From the NCBI GenBank assembly GCA_023954375.1, contig JAMLIC010000038.1, positions 20,477-84,476 of the forward strand: a DNA stretch of 64,000 bases, written 5' to 3'. Under the pieces are notes generated by a model, which was not told the DNA's origin, did no database searches, and worked only from the letters and a program-made list of their open reading frames with translations. Positions 8,806 through 16,794 of this stretch are shown here, piece by piece. The position numbers and the translations under genes were made by a program. Position 1 is the first letter of the stretch; every line of letters begins with the position of its first letter. Source of the stretch: Planctomycetota bacterium (GTDB lineage Bacteria; Planctomycetota; J058).

Positions 8806-9560
8806 AGACGACGACCCACGGCGCCCGCGCGGGCCTGTCGCTCCTCGAGGTCATGGTCGCCATGGCCGTCCTGGCGGTGCTGGTCCTCATGGCCTTCTCC
8901 CTCACCAGCCACGCCGCCCAGTTCTCCGCGATCAGCGGGCACAAGGCGCACGTCCAGGCGAAGGCGCAGCTCGCGCTGGCGACCCTCTCCACCCTGGTGC
9001 GCGAGTCGACCGCCGACCAGGTGTGCCCGTTCCGGACGACCGACCCCCCCGGGGGGACGATCACGTTCGAGAGCGGGGCGACGATCCCGGCGACGCAGGT
9101 GTTCCTCTGCTTCCCCGTGCCGCGCGGGCCGGACGGCCTGTTCGCCTTCCACCAGGGCGGGGCGGTGCTCTCGGAGCCGCGCTGGCAGGGGGTCGCCGTG
9201 GTCGGCTACCACGCGGGCACGGTCCGCGAGTACGTGCAGTTCGGGACCGGCCTCCCCTTCTCCGGCGCGAACCCGATCCGGATCAGCGCGGTGAGCGCCA
9301 CGACGATCACGCTCACGAACGGCACCACCTTCGACCGCGCGGGCGCGGTCGGCGCCGGGCAGACCAGCCGGGTGCTCGTCCATGACGTGGCGCAGCTGGA
9401 GTCGCCCAACTACGTCACCGGGCAGCTCCTCGGGGGTCAGCCGCTGCAGCTCAAGCTGACGCTGCTCGACCGGGTGCGCACGAGCTCGATCAACCAGGGG
9501 GCGGGCTTCACCGTCGTCGCGAGCTTCGAGACGGGGATCCTGGCGCGGAACAGGAACTGA
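8802..9560 (+). CDS. Minor prepilin (GspJ/PilW-like)
   Basis: A 252-residue prepilin-like protein. The leader ends AG^LSLLEVMVAMAVLAVLVLMAF with the conserved Glu at +5, then a long helix with QAKAQLALATLSTLVRES and a beta-rich C-terminal domain, the size and layout of GspJ or PilW tip pilins. Two cysteines (about residues 75 and 105) could form a disulfide. It is coupled to the previous gene by a four-base overlap and separated from the next by 14 bases containing a purine-rich ribosome site (AAGAGGAGGAG). It probably joins the adjacent minor pilins in a tip complex. Confidence 0.8.
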   Translation: MKTTTHGARAGLSLLEVMVAMAVLAVLVLMAFSLTSHAAQFSAISGHKAHVQAKAQLALATLSTLVRESTADQVCPFRTTDPPGGTITFESGATIPATQVFLCFPVPRGPDGLFAFHQGGAVLSEPRWQGVAVVGYHAGTVREYVQFGTGLPFSGANPIRISAVSATTITLTNGTTFDRAGAVGAGQTSRVLVHDVAQLESPNYVTGQLLGGQPLQLKLTLLDRVRTSSINQGAGFTVVASFETGILARNRN

Positions 9561-9574
9561 GAAGAGGAGGAGCC

Positions 9575-11155
9575 ATGCACCTGCAGCGCGGAGGTCGACG
9601 GCGCCGGGAGGAGGGCAGCGCCCTCATCCTCGTCGTCATCATGCTCGCGGTCCTGACGCCGCTCGTCGTGGTCCTCGTGCAGCTGGGCGCGTCGCGCACC
9701 ACCGCCGAGGCGCACGCGAGCTCGGCGCTGGTCAGGACCTACGCCGCCGAGGCGGGCCTGGCGCGGGCGCGCTTCATGGTGGCCCGCCACACGAACCGTG
9801 TGACCGACGAGAACTGGCTGCGCGACGTCGCCTCGACCGATCCGGACGCCATGACGGCGGTCCTGTGGGAGGACGGCCAGCGCCACTTCGTGCACCCCGG
9901 CGGCCCCCGCGGGTCGGCGACGGTGCGCGTGTTCGTGGTCCGCCTCAGCCCGCTCCAGAACCCCTACTCGAGCTGGTTCCTGGTCGTCTCGCGGGCGGAG
10001 TCGGCCGACCCGGACGGGGCGGTCCGCGCCATCTCGCTGGCGCAGACCATGCGCACCACCAGCTCCTTCGCCAAGTACGCCCGCTTCGTCAGCCAGAACA
10101 ACCTGAGCATCGGGGCCGGGGCCCACTACTTCGGCGAGGTGCACTCGAACGCCAACATCTCGGCGGCGAACAGCACGGTCGTGTTCCACGAGAACGTCTC
10201 CGCGCACGGGACGATCTCCGGCGGGCCGACGGTGCTCAAGGAGAGCGCCACGGGCGTGCCGCAGATCACCATGCCCTCGGAGGAGCAGCTCGCCGCCCTC
10301 ACCCAGGAGGCGCCCGGCGGGGCGATGGTGTTCGACACCACCGACGCGGCCTTCCGCGCCGCGTTCCACGCGGCGACGGGGCACATGCCCTCGAGCGGGA
10401 ACCCCACCGAGGTCCACCTGACGTGGAAGGGGGACGTCATGGACGTCACCGTCCGCGTGCGGATCTCGGGGACGTGGCGGACGTGGGCGCGCACCGACGA
10501 GCAGATCCCCCACAACGGGACGATCTTCGTCCGCGGCGACGCCTACAACGAGGGCAACTTCGCCTCGCGGCTGACCGTCGCCGCCACGGACAGGATCTTC
10601 GTCACGGACCCGATCCGCTACGTCAACACGGCGGGGGACCCGCAGTACACGCTCTACGAGAACGGGAGCCCGTCGACGTTCAACCCGGGCCAGAACGAGT
10701 GGACGAGCACGGCCGACTGGCGCGGCAGCGCCTTCGACTACCGCAAGACCGACGGGTGGACGGCCCCCCAGGTCGGCGGCATCTCGTTCGACCCGAGCCT
10801 CGGGCTGGTCGCGCTCAACAACATCGTCGTGAGGACGGACGGGATCGCGAGCAACGCCGAGTACCACGGGGCCTTCTTCTCGTCGAACGGGACCGTCACC
10901 TCGGACGGGGCGACCGGGAAGCGGAACCTCTACATGCTCGGCACGATGATCACGACCGGCACCATGCCCATGTCGGGTCACTGGTCGTTCCGCAACTACA
11001 TCTACGACACCGGCTTCATGGAGAACCCCCCGCCCGCGTTCCCGACGGTCGAGCAGCCGACGTTCAAGAACTGGCACGAGCTGGGCACCGAGCAGGTGAG
11101 CGGGCACGTCTTCCGGCTCACGCGGTCCGACGCCAAGACGGCCTTCGGCCTGTAG
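9575..11155 (+). CDS. PilX/GspK-like protein with large C-terminal domain
   Basis: A 526-residue protein. The N-terminus (RRREEGSALILVVIMLAVLTPLVVVLVQL) is the modified pilin-like segment of the PilX N-terminal family: a basic stretch, G before SALIL, and a hydrophobic helix, followed by RTYAAEAGLARARFMVA. After about residue 190 comes a Ser/Thr/Gly/Asn-rich beta domain with repeats such as HYFGEVHSNANISAANST, FRGDAYNEGN-like turns and a long glycine-rich end, as in DUF4900-type surface proteins of delta-proteobacteria and Planctomycetota. It probably caps or decorates the pseudopilus. No catalytic motif is seen. The preceding GGAGGAGCC is a good ribosome site. Confidence 0.75.
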   Translation: MHLQRGGRRRREEGSALILVVIMLAVLTPLVVVLVQLGASRTTAEAHASSALVRTYAAEAGLARARFMVARHTNRVTDENWLRDVASTDPDAMTAVLWEDGQRHFVHPGGPRGSATVRVFVVRLSPLQNPYSSWFLVVSRAESADPDGAVRAISLAQTMRTTSSFAKYARFVSQNNLSIGAGAHYFGEVHSNANISAANSTVVFHENVSAHGTISGGPTVLKESATGVPQITMPSEEQLAALTQEAPGGAMVFDTTDAAFRAAFHAATGHMPSSGNPTEVHLTWKGDVMDVTVRVRISGTWRTWARTDEQIPHNGTIFVRGDAYNEGNFASRLTVAATDRIFVTDPIRYVNTAGDPQYTLYENGSPSTFNPGQNEWTSTADWRGSAFDYRKTDGWTAPQVGGISFDPSLGLVALNNIVVRTDGIASNAEYHGAFFSSNGTVTSDGATGKRNLYMLGTMITTGTMPMSGHWSFRNYIYDTGFMENPPPAFPTVEQPTFKNWHELGTEQVSGHVFRLTRSDAKTAFGL

Positions 11156-11164
11156 GAGCCCCGC

Positions 11165-11500
11165 ATGACGCCCTTGCGCTGGGCCGCCCTCGTCCTCGCC
11201 GTGTGCGTGGCGCTCGTCGCGTGGAGCGCCGCCACGCGGACGGCGCCGGCCGCGCGGCCTCCCGGCCCCGCCCCCGCCGACGCTCCCTCCGGGGCGTCGA
11301 TCGCGGCGGACGCTCACCCCGGCGGGGCGCCCGCCTCGAGCGACGGAGGGGGCGCCCCGCCCGCGGCGCTCGACCTCGTCAACGTCAAGCTCCCGCTCCC
11401 GCCGGCGCTCGTGGAGCGGGAGCGCGACGCCGCGCTCCTGCAGCAGGAGCTGAGCGAGATGGGCCTCGGACCGGACGACGACGACGCGCCGGGCGAGTGA
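11165..11500 (+). CDS. Small single-pass membrane protein ending in VKLPLP motif
   Basis: A 111-residue protein of unknown function. A hydrophobic helix near the start (RWAALVLAVCVALVAWSAA) looks like a signal anchor, followed by a Pro/Ala/Gly-rich linker (about 25-75) and a conserved-looking tail NVKLPLPPALVERERDAAL...DDDDAPGE. The tail is echoed in the next small ORF. It is the fifth gene of the pseudopilin operon, with AGGAG before its ATG and a 9-base gap from the PilX-like gene. The membrane anchor and position suggest an assembly accessory, but nothing identifies a family. Confidence 0.65.
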   Translation: MTPLRWAALVLAVCVALVAWSAATRTAPAARPPGPAPADAPSGASIAADAHPGGAPASSDGGGAPPAALDLVNVKLPLPPALVERERDAALLQQELSEMGLGPDDDDAPGE

Positions 11501-11595
11501 GCGTGCACGTCAAGCTCCCTCTGCCGCGCGAGTTGCAGGGACGCGAGCAGGAGGCCGCCCTCGTGCCGCACGACGACGACGCCGCCGGCGCCTGA
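11497..11595 (+). CDS. 32-residue ORF paralogous to the tail of the preceding protein
   Basis: A GTG at 11497 overlaps the preceding TGA (GTGA), the standard coupling in this genome, and opens a 32-codon frame ending at 11595. Its sequence contains HVKLPLPRELQGREQEAAL and ends in an acidic DDDAAGA. This mirrors the previous protein's tail (VKLPLP, RER/REQ, AAL, DDDDA). It therefore looks like a partial tandem duplication kept in frame, or a tiny coupled peptide. No signal or anchor of its own is present. The shared motif makes it more than a chance frame, but expression is unproven. Confidence 0.45.
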   Translation: MSVHVKLPLPRELQGREQEAALVPHDDDAAGA

Positions 11596-11682
11596 GGGGG
11601 CGCCTGGGCCTGGCATGGGGGACGCCCGGTCGGGAGGGGCCTGAACTTCCCCTTACCCGGGGGCGCCCGGCGGCCGCGGCGA

Positions 11683-11688
11683 TAGCCT
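11683..11688 (+). promoter_or_regulatory. TANNNT -10 box (TAGCCT), leaderless start
   Basis: TAGCCT ends 8 bases before the GTG at 11697. The spacing equals that at nine other genes in the window, and this supports 11697 as the true start of the following coiled-coil gene. Confidence 0.5.
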
Positions 11689-11696
11689 GGCGGCGG

Positions 11697-12606
11697 GTGC
11701 GCGTGACGATGAGCCGGGGCGCGCGGAGGGCTGCGCCAGAGCCTCGACGCCGCCCAGGCGGAGGCGGCCGAGGTCCGGGGCAAGCTCGCCGCCGTCGAGG
11801 CCGCGGCCGAGGAGACCTCCCGCACGGCCGGGGAGCTCACCCAGGTCCGCGGCGACCTCGAGACGGCGCTGGCCGAGCTGCGCGCGGCGCTCCAGGCCCG
11901 GGACGAGCAGCTCGCCGGCGCGCAGGAGCTCCTCGCCCAGCGAGAGCGCGACCTGCGCGACCAGCGGGCCGCCTTCGCCGAGCGCGAGCGCGGCCTCCTG
12001 CGCGCGAGCGCCGCGCACGAGGGCCAGGCGCGGGCGCTGGAGCGCGCCCTGGCCGAGGAGCGGGCGCGCGCGCAGGAGCTGCTCGACGAGGCGACGGCCC
12101 AGGCGCACCGCATGGAGCGCGACGCGGCCGAGCGCCAGGAGCGCGACCTGCGCGCGGTCGAGGAGCTGGCGGTCCTGCGCCGCCAGCTCGACGAGGCGCA
12201 GGCGGCCTGCGCCACCGAGCGCAAGGCCGTCGAGGCGGGGCGGGCCTGGCTGACCGCCGAGCGGCAGCGCGCCGACCGGCTCCAGGCCGAGCGCCAGCAG
12301 CTCGTCGAGCAGCGCGCCCCGCTCGAGCGGCGCGCGGGCGAGCTCGAGGCCGCCCTGCGCGAGCAGGGCGAGGAGCTCGCGGCCGCGCGCGACGAGGCCC
12401 TACCGGCCGCCGAGGCCCGCGCCGCGGCCGCCGAGCGCGAGCTGGCCGCCGCCCGCCGCGTCATGCGCGAGCTGAGCGAGACGCTCGACCGCCAGGCGCG
12501 GCAGCACCAGGAGCTCGAGGTCGCCTTCGACGAGGTCTCCGACGCCTACGAGGAGCTCCTGCGCCAGCTCGAGGCCCTGCGGGCGGACCGCGGCGGGCCG
12601 GGCTGA
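11697..12606 (+). CDS. Coiled-coil protein, frameshifted near its start
   Basis: Almost the whole product is a long coiled coil rich in Ala, Glu, Arg, Leu and Gln (EAAEVRGKLAAVEAAAEE ... RQHQELEVAFDEVSDAYEEL), with no other domain. The coding frame runs from the stop at 11710-11712 to 12606 but has no ATG, GTG or TTG until 12112. A GTG at 11697 in another frame (MRVTMSRGARR) has a -10 box 8 bases upstream. Dropping one G in the run at about 11728-11730 would fuse the frames into MRVTMSRGARR-LRQSLDAAQ, about 302 residues. Otherwise only the part from 12112 is translated. The gene is convergent with the TPR-cyclophilin gene. The coiled coil is sure; start and function are not. Confidence 0.6.
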
Positions 12607-12631
12607 CGGACGGCGGTCGCTCCGGGCCGGG

Positions 12632-13981
12632 TCAGCGCGGGGCGCCGGCCCGGCGCGCCTCGTAGGGGTGGTCTCGCCTGCGCAGGACGCGGGCGCGCTC
12701 GACGAGGTCCCCCTCGCGCAGGCGGTCGGCGACCGCCTGGCCGTCGATCAGGCGCCCGACCGGGAGGTGGTGCTCGTCGAACGTGGCCGCCGGCATGAGC
12801 GTGATGAACAGCTGGCTGCCCGCGGTGTGGGGCGCGTCCTCGCACACGAGCGAGACCGTCCCCCGCAGGTGGGCCCGGTGCTTCGCCGGGTCGCGGGCGC
12901 CCGGGTCGTCCTCGAGGCGCCACCCCGGGTCGTGGCGCGCGCCCGGCGGCGCGCCGGGGCGCGTGGCCGGGTCGCCGGTCTGCGCGAGGAGGTTCGGGAC
13001 GACGCGGCTGAAGGGCAGCCCGTCGTAGAAGCCCGCGTCGACGAGCTCGAGCAGCCCGGCCACGGCGTTGGGGACCTGGTCCTCGAACAGCTCGAGCGTG
13101 ATCGCGCCGCGCGACGTCACGAGCTCGACCCGCGGCAGGTCGTCGCGCGCGGCCTCCTCGCGGCGCAGCGCCTCCTCGCGCGCCCAGGCGGCCTGCGCGC
13201 GGTCGAGCTCGCCGTCGGTGAGCCACCACGCGCTGCGCATCTGCAGGGCGGCCGAGAGCCCCTTCGGCGAGGCGATCCGGTCGCGCGCGAGGCGCGCCTC
13301 GGCGAAGCGGTTCAGGCAGTAGAGCGCGATCGCGTGGTAGCCGCGCCGCTCGTCGGTCGGCTCGAGCTCGCAGGCGCGCGCCAGCAGCGCCTCGGCCTCG
13401 TCGAAGCGGTTCTCGGTGACGAGGCACATGGCGAGCAGCGCCAGGGCGCGCGGGTCGTCGGGGCGGGCGCGGATCGCGGCCTCCGCGTCGGACCGGGCGT
13501 CCTCGAAGCGCCCCTTGCCCACGAGGAGCTCGCCGCGCGCGAGCCTGAGGACGGGGTCGTCCTCGGCGGCGATCGCGGCCTCGAGGTCGCGCAGGAGCGG
13601 CGCGAGCGCCTGCTCGAGGCGCTGCCGCAACGACACGTAGCGCGCCCGGCCGGCCCCCGTGCCCAGCGCCTCGTAGGCCTCCTGCGCCGCCTGGGCCTCG
13701 AGCGCCAGGCGCTCGGCCTCCTTGCGCAGGGCCGGGTCCTTCTTCAGGTCGGCCGGCGACTTGCCGCGGGCGAACCCGGCCACCGCCTCGTGGGCGAGCT
13801 GCAGCCGCTCCTGCGCCCGCGCGAGGTCGAGGCGCAGGAGGTTGAAGCGGCGGTCGTCCTCGTCGAAGGCGCGGGCCCGCCCGAGGAGCGCGTCGCGGGA
13901 GCTGACGGGGGCGGCGTCCTGGGCCGACGCGCCGCCGGCGAGGGCCAGGAGGGCCGCGGCGAGGAGCGTGCACGTGCGCAT
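12632..13981 (-). CDS. Exported TPR protein fused to cyclophilin-type peptidyl-prolyl isomerase
   Basis: A 449-residue protein. The signal peptide MRTCTLLAAALLALAGGASAQ is followed by helical sequence and TPR-like units (about 100-280; DPRALALLAMCLVTENRFDEAEALLARACELEP) and a C-terminal cyclophilin domain (about 284-435). The latter reads VELVTSRGAITLELFEDQVPN, GFYDGLPFSRVV, GTVSLV, GSQLFIT and FDEHHLPVGRLI, matching the usual F-H-R / M-A / SQFFI / HL..FGRV landmarks with substitutions (for example SRVV for H-R-V), so catalytic activity is uncertain. It should assist protein folding in the periplasm. The ATG at 13981 has TACCAT 8 bases upstream, giving a leaderless start. Confidence 0.85.
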   Translation of the reverse strand: MRTCTLLAAALLALAGGASAQDAAPVSSRDALLGRARAFDEDDRRFNLLRLDLARAQERLQLAHEAVAGFARGKSPADLKKDPALRKEAERLALEAQAAQEAYEALGTGAGRARYVSLRQRLEQALAPLLRDLEAAIAAEDDPVLRLARGELLVGKGRFEDARSDAEAAIRARPDDPRALALLAMCLVTENRFDEAEALLARACELEPTDERRGYHAIALYCLNRFAEARLARDRIASPKGLSAALQMRSAWWLTDGELDRAQAAWAREEALRREEAARDDLPRVELVTSRGAITLELFEDQVPNAVAGLLELVDAGFYDGLPFSRVVPNLLAQTGDPATRPGAPPGARHDPGWRLEDDPGARDPAKHRAHLRGTVSLVCEDAPHTAGSQLFITLMPAATFDEHHLPVGRLIDGQAVADRLREGDLVERARVLRRRDHPYEARRAGAPR

Positions 13982-13989
13982 GGCGGGCC

Positions 13990-13995
13990 ATGGTA
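13990..13995 (-). promoter_or_regulatory. TANNNT -10 box (TACCAT), leaderless start of TPR-cyclophilin gene
   Basis: On the minus strand TACCAT is followed by 8 bases (GGCCCGCC) and then the ATG at 13981. No ribosome site fits between them. Confidence 0.5.
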
Positions 13996-14090
13996 GCCGC
14001 GACCCGGCGGGCCGGCCGCCGCGACGTGAGCCCGATCCCGGCGGGCTCAAGTCACGCCCCCGCCTGGCCGAAACAGGAGGGGGAGGACCC

Positions 14091-15404
14091 ATGGCCCGCA
14101 TCGTCGTCATCTCGGACGACCCCGACACCCGGACCCACGCCGTCCAGGCCCTCGACCGGGAGCACGACATCGTGGCCTGCGCGCGCCCCGACCGCGCCCA
14201 GGCGGCCGCGCTGCGCGAGTCGTCGCCGGACCTGATCGTGATCGACATGGCGTCGCTCTTCGACCCGGTCGACGTCCTCGGCCCGGCGGCGCGGCTGGAG
14301 AAGCGGCGCTCGGCCGAGTCGACGGTCACCCTGCGCACGCGCGCGCCGGCGGTGCTCGTCCTCCTCGCGCCCGGCGAGGAGGAGCGGGTGATCGCCTGCT
14401 TCGACGCCGGCGCCGACGACTACCTGCCGCTGCCGCTCGACGCGCGCGCGCTCAAGGCCAAGGTGGAGCGCGTGCTCGTGCAGCGGCTGGGCCTGTGGGG
14501 GCTCGACCCGGCCCTCGACCCGATCGCGATCTCGGACGACGGCCGGATCCTCAGCGGCGCCTTCGACGACGACGAGGAGGAGGACGGCCCGGTCCAGGCG
14601 AACCTCGGCCGCTACGAGGTGCGCGGGACGCTGGGCAAGGGCGGCTACGGCGTCGTCTACCGGGCCTGGGACCTGGCGCTCGAGCGCGAGGTCGCGCTCA
14701 AGGTCCTGCCGCGCGACATGCACGACAACGCCGAGGCGGTGGCCCGCTTCTTCCGCGAGTCGACGGCGATCGCGCGGCTGAACCACCCGAACATCGTGCG
14801 CTTCTACGAGGTCGGCGCCTTCCAGGGCCGCTACTACTTCACCATGGAGCTCGTCGCGGGCCGCACGCTCAAGGACCTGGCCGACAAGGAGGCGCCGCTG
14901 CCGACGAAGAAGGCGGCGCGCTACGTGGCCGGGATCTGCCGGGCGCTGGCGGCCCTCGACTCGCTCGGGCTCGTCCACCGCGACGTGAAGCCCGAGAACG
15001 TGATCGTCACGGCGACGGGCGAGGTGAAGCTGATCGACTTCGGCCTGGTGAAGATCCGCGACACGGCCGCGATCACCTCGCAGGACGACGTCCTGGGTAC
15101 GCCCTACTTCATGGCGCCGGAGTACATCCGCGCCCCGGGCGTCCCGGACATCCGCTACGACCTCTACGCGCTGGGGATCACCTTCTTCCACCTGCTCACG
15201 GGCGAGTACCCCTTCGACGGCAAGAACGCCGCGCACGTCATGGAGAAGCACCTCCGCTGCCCGCCGCCGCGCGTGAGCACCTACCAGCCGGGGGTGCCGC
15301 TGATCGCCGAGAAGGTGATCGAGCGCCTCCTGCAGAAGGACCCCGAGAAGCGCCCGCGCACCCCGGACGACGTGCTCGTCATGCTCCGCCCCCTCCTCAG
15401 GTGA
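14091..15404 (+). CDS. Ser/Thr protein kinase with N-terminal receiver-like domain
   Basis: A 437-residue cytoplasmic kinase. Residues 1-125 look like a response-regulator receiver (ARIVVISDDPDTRTHAVQAL; possible phosphoacceptor Asp in LIVIDM; FDAGADDYLPLPLD), but the conserved Lys of the usual K-P is Leu, so phosphorylation from a histidine kinase is doubtful. An acidic linker follows. The kinase domain (about 170-437) is complete: glycine loop LGKGGYGVVYRAWD, ALKV Lys, HRDVKPEN (about 296), DFGLVK, and GTPYFMAPEY. No membrane segment or sensor follows. The start ATG has CAGGAGGGGGAGG upstream. It is divergent from the TPR-cyclophilin gene. Its stop lies in a duplicated 35-bp element (see 15396-15430). 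Confidence 0.92.
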   Translation: MARIVVISDDPDTRTHAVQALDREHDIVACARPDRAQAAALRESSPDLIVIDMASLFDPVDVLGPAARLEKRRSAESTVTLRTRAPAVLVLLAPGEEERVIACFDAGADDYLPLPLDARALKAKVERVLVQRLGLWGLDPALDPIAISDDGRILSGAFDDDEEEDGPVQANLGRYEVRGTLGKGGYGVVYRAWDLALEREVALKVLPRDMHDNAEAVARFFRESTAIARLNHPNIVRFYEVGAFQGRYYFTMELVAGRTLKDLADKEAPLPTKKAARYVAGICRALAALDSLGLVHRDVKPENVIVTATGEVKLIDFGLVKIRDTAAITSQDDVLGTPYFMAPEYIRAPGVPDIRYDLYALGITFFHLLTGEYPFDGKNAAHVMEKHLRCPPPRVSTYQPGVPLIAEKVIERLLQKDPEKRPRTPDDVLVMLRPLLR

Positions 15405-15430
15405 TCGACGGCTGCGGCCGCGGATGCCGG
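15396..15430 (+). repeat. 35-bp element spanning a stop codon, near-identical copy at 54894-54930
   Basis: The sequence begins CTCAGGTGATC at the kinase stop and continues GACGGCTGCGGCCGCGGA and TGCCGG. The same 35 bases, with a two-base TC insertion, span the selB stop at 54894-54930. The two host genes are unrelated, so the similarity is not due to protein homology. Confidence 0.7.
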
Positions 15431-15490
15431 CCGTTGCGGCGCGCGCAGGTCGTAGGATCAGGCTGGTGACGCTCTCCTGCGCTGAGCGGC

Positions 15491-15496
15491 TACGCT
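15491..15496 (+). promoter_or_regulatory. TANNNT -10 box (TACGCT), leaderless start
   Basis: TACGCT is followed by GGCGGG and then the GTG at 15503. Confidence 0.45.
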
Positions 15497-15502
15497 GGCG
15501 GG

Positions 15503-16084
15503 GTGCATCCCCGCGCCGCGCCCGAAGCCCGTGACCCCGGCGACCGCGAGGACGCGCTCACCGCCTCGCTCGAGCCCGGCGAGCGCCTCGTGTGGTGCGA
15601 GCGGACGCGGCTCGGGGCCCGCGGGGCGGTCGCGGTCATGCTCTACCCCGACGCCGGGCTGAGCACCGCCGTCCTCCTCGTGTTCGTCGCCACGCCGCTC
15701 CTGCTGGCGGTGACCCTCGCGCGCCAGGTGGCGGCGGGCCGCCCGCCGTCGTGGCCCGACCTCCTCGTCATCCTCGCGGTCGCCGGGGTCACCTTCCCGA
15801 TCGCCTGCGCGAGCGGCGCGCTCCTCCTCGAGGAGTACGCCGGGCTCGTGAGCAGCCGCTACGGGATCACCGACCGGGGCCGCGTGCTGGTGGTCACCGG
15901 CCCCGCGACGACGATCCACAAGGCGCGGGACCTCCGCGGTATCGGCTGCGGGCGCGGCCCGGTCGGGGACGTGGTGGCGGTCGTCGACGGCCAGCGGCGA
16001 CCGCTCTTCCACGCCGTCCCCGACCCGGCCGCCGTGGCGGACCTCCTCCGCGGCCTGCAGGGCGGGCCGAAGGAGGCCGCGTGA
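15503..16084 (+). CDS. Two-helix membrane protein with PH-like domain, cassette 1
   Basis: A 193-residue protein. The layout is a charged N-terminus with SLEPGERLVWCERTR, two membrane helices (AVLLVFVATPLLLAVTLA and LLVILAVAGVTFPIACASGALLL), then SSRYGITDRGRVLVVTG and DLRGIGC. The phrases 'GE.L.W', 'YGITDRG' and 'I..DL' recall bacterial PH-like membrane domains (YdbS/bPH2 type), an inference from pattern only. The GTG start is supported by the -10 box 6 bases upstream. The stop overlaps the next gene (GTGA). A comparable membrane/CGHPAA pair faces it from the minus strand at 17101-18920. Confidence 0.6.
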   Translation: MHPRAAPEARDPGDREDALTASLEPGERLVWCERTRLGARGAVAVMLYPDAGLSTAVLLVFVATPLLLAVTLARQVAAGRPPSWPDLLVILAVAGVTFPIACASGALLLEEYAGLVSSRYGITDRGRVLVVTGPATTIHKARDLRGIGCGRGPVGDVVAVVDGQRRPLFHAVPDPAAVADLLRGLQGGPKEAA

Positions 16085-16794
16085 GCGACGCCCGCCTGCG
16101 CGACCTCGAGCGCCGCTGGCGCGAGACCGGCGACCCCGACGACGGCGCGGTCTGGCTGCGCGCGCGCCTGCGGGCGGGCGACCTCGACCGGGACCGCCTG
16201 GACCTCGCCGCCTACTGCGGGCATCCCGCCGCGCAGCGCCTGTCCGACCGCCGCCCGCCGCCGGGCGACGCCTGGGACTGGGGCGAGGGCCTCGTGCTGG
16301 CCGAGGTCGCGCCGCTGAACCCTCCGCAGGCGTCGACGGGCCGCCGCATCCGCGCGCAGACGACCTCGTGGGCGGCGCTCGGGTTCGCCCGCGAGGTGTG
16401 CGCCCGAGCGTGCGTCGCCGCCGGTGAGGTCGTCCTCGACCTCGCCCGCCGCCCCGAGGCCGTCGAGGGCCTCGACGCCGCCCGCCGCTGGCTCGTCAGC
16501 CGGAGCCAGGCGGAGCGCGCCCGGGCCAGCGCGGCCGAAGACCGTCTCGAGGACCTGCTGCGGTCGCGCCGCGACGCCGGCGAAGACGACCGCGACGAGG
16601 ACGACCCTGCCCGGGCGGCGCTCGACGCCTGCCGCCTCGCGGCCGGCGCCGCGGCGGTGGGAGGGAGCGACCTCCGCGCTGCGGCGAGGACGCTCGACGC
16701 CGCCGCGGGAGCGCGCGGCGCGCCCGCGGCGGTGCTCGACGCGGTCGCGGCCGTGCTGACCAGGTGGGCGCTCGGGGAGGGCGTCGACCAGTAG
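16081..16794 (+). CDS. CGHPAA-motif protein, cassette 1
   Basis: A 237-residue, mostly helical soluble protein of unknown function. It starts MSDARLRDLERRWRETGDPD and carries LDRDRLDLAAYCGHPAAQRL at about residues 36-55. The same phrase occurs in the facing gene at 17101-17706 (RLALAALCGHPAAAAAL), and similar short helical units are common in Planctomycetota and Myxococcota proteins. The rest is Ala/Arg-rich with no recognisable catalytic motif. It is translated with the upstream membrane protein through a GTGA overlap, so I infer the two act together. The start GTG is set by that overlap. Confidence 0.6.
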   Translation: MSDARLRDLERRWRETGDPDDGAVWLRARLRAGDLDRDRLDLAAYCGHPAAQRLSDRRPPPGDAWDWGEGLVLAEVAPLNPPQASTGRRIRAQTTSWAALGFAREVCARACVAAGEVVLDLARRPEAVEGLDAARRWLVSRSQAERARASAAEDRLEDLLRSRRDAGEDDRDEDDPARAALDACRLAAGAAAVGGSDLRAAARTLDAAAGARGAPAAVLDAVAAVLTRWALGEGVDQ

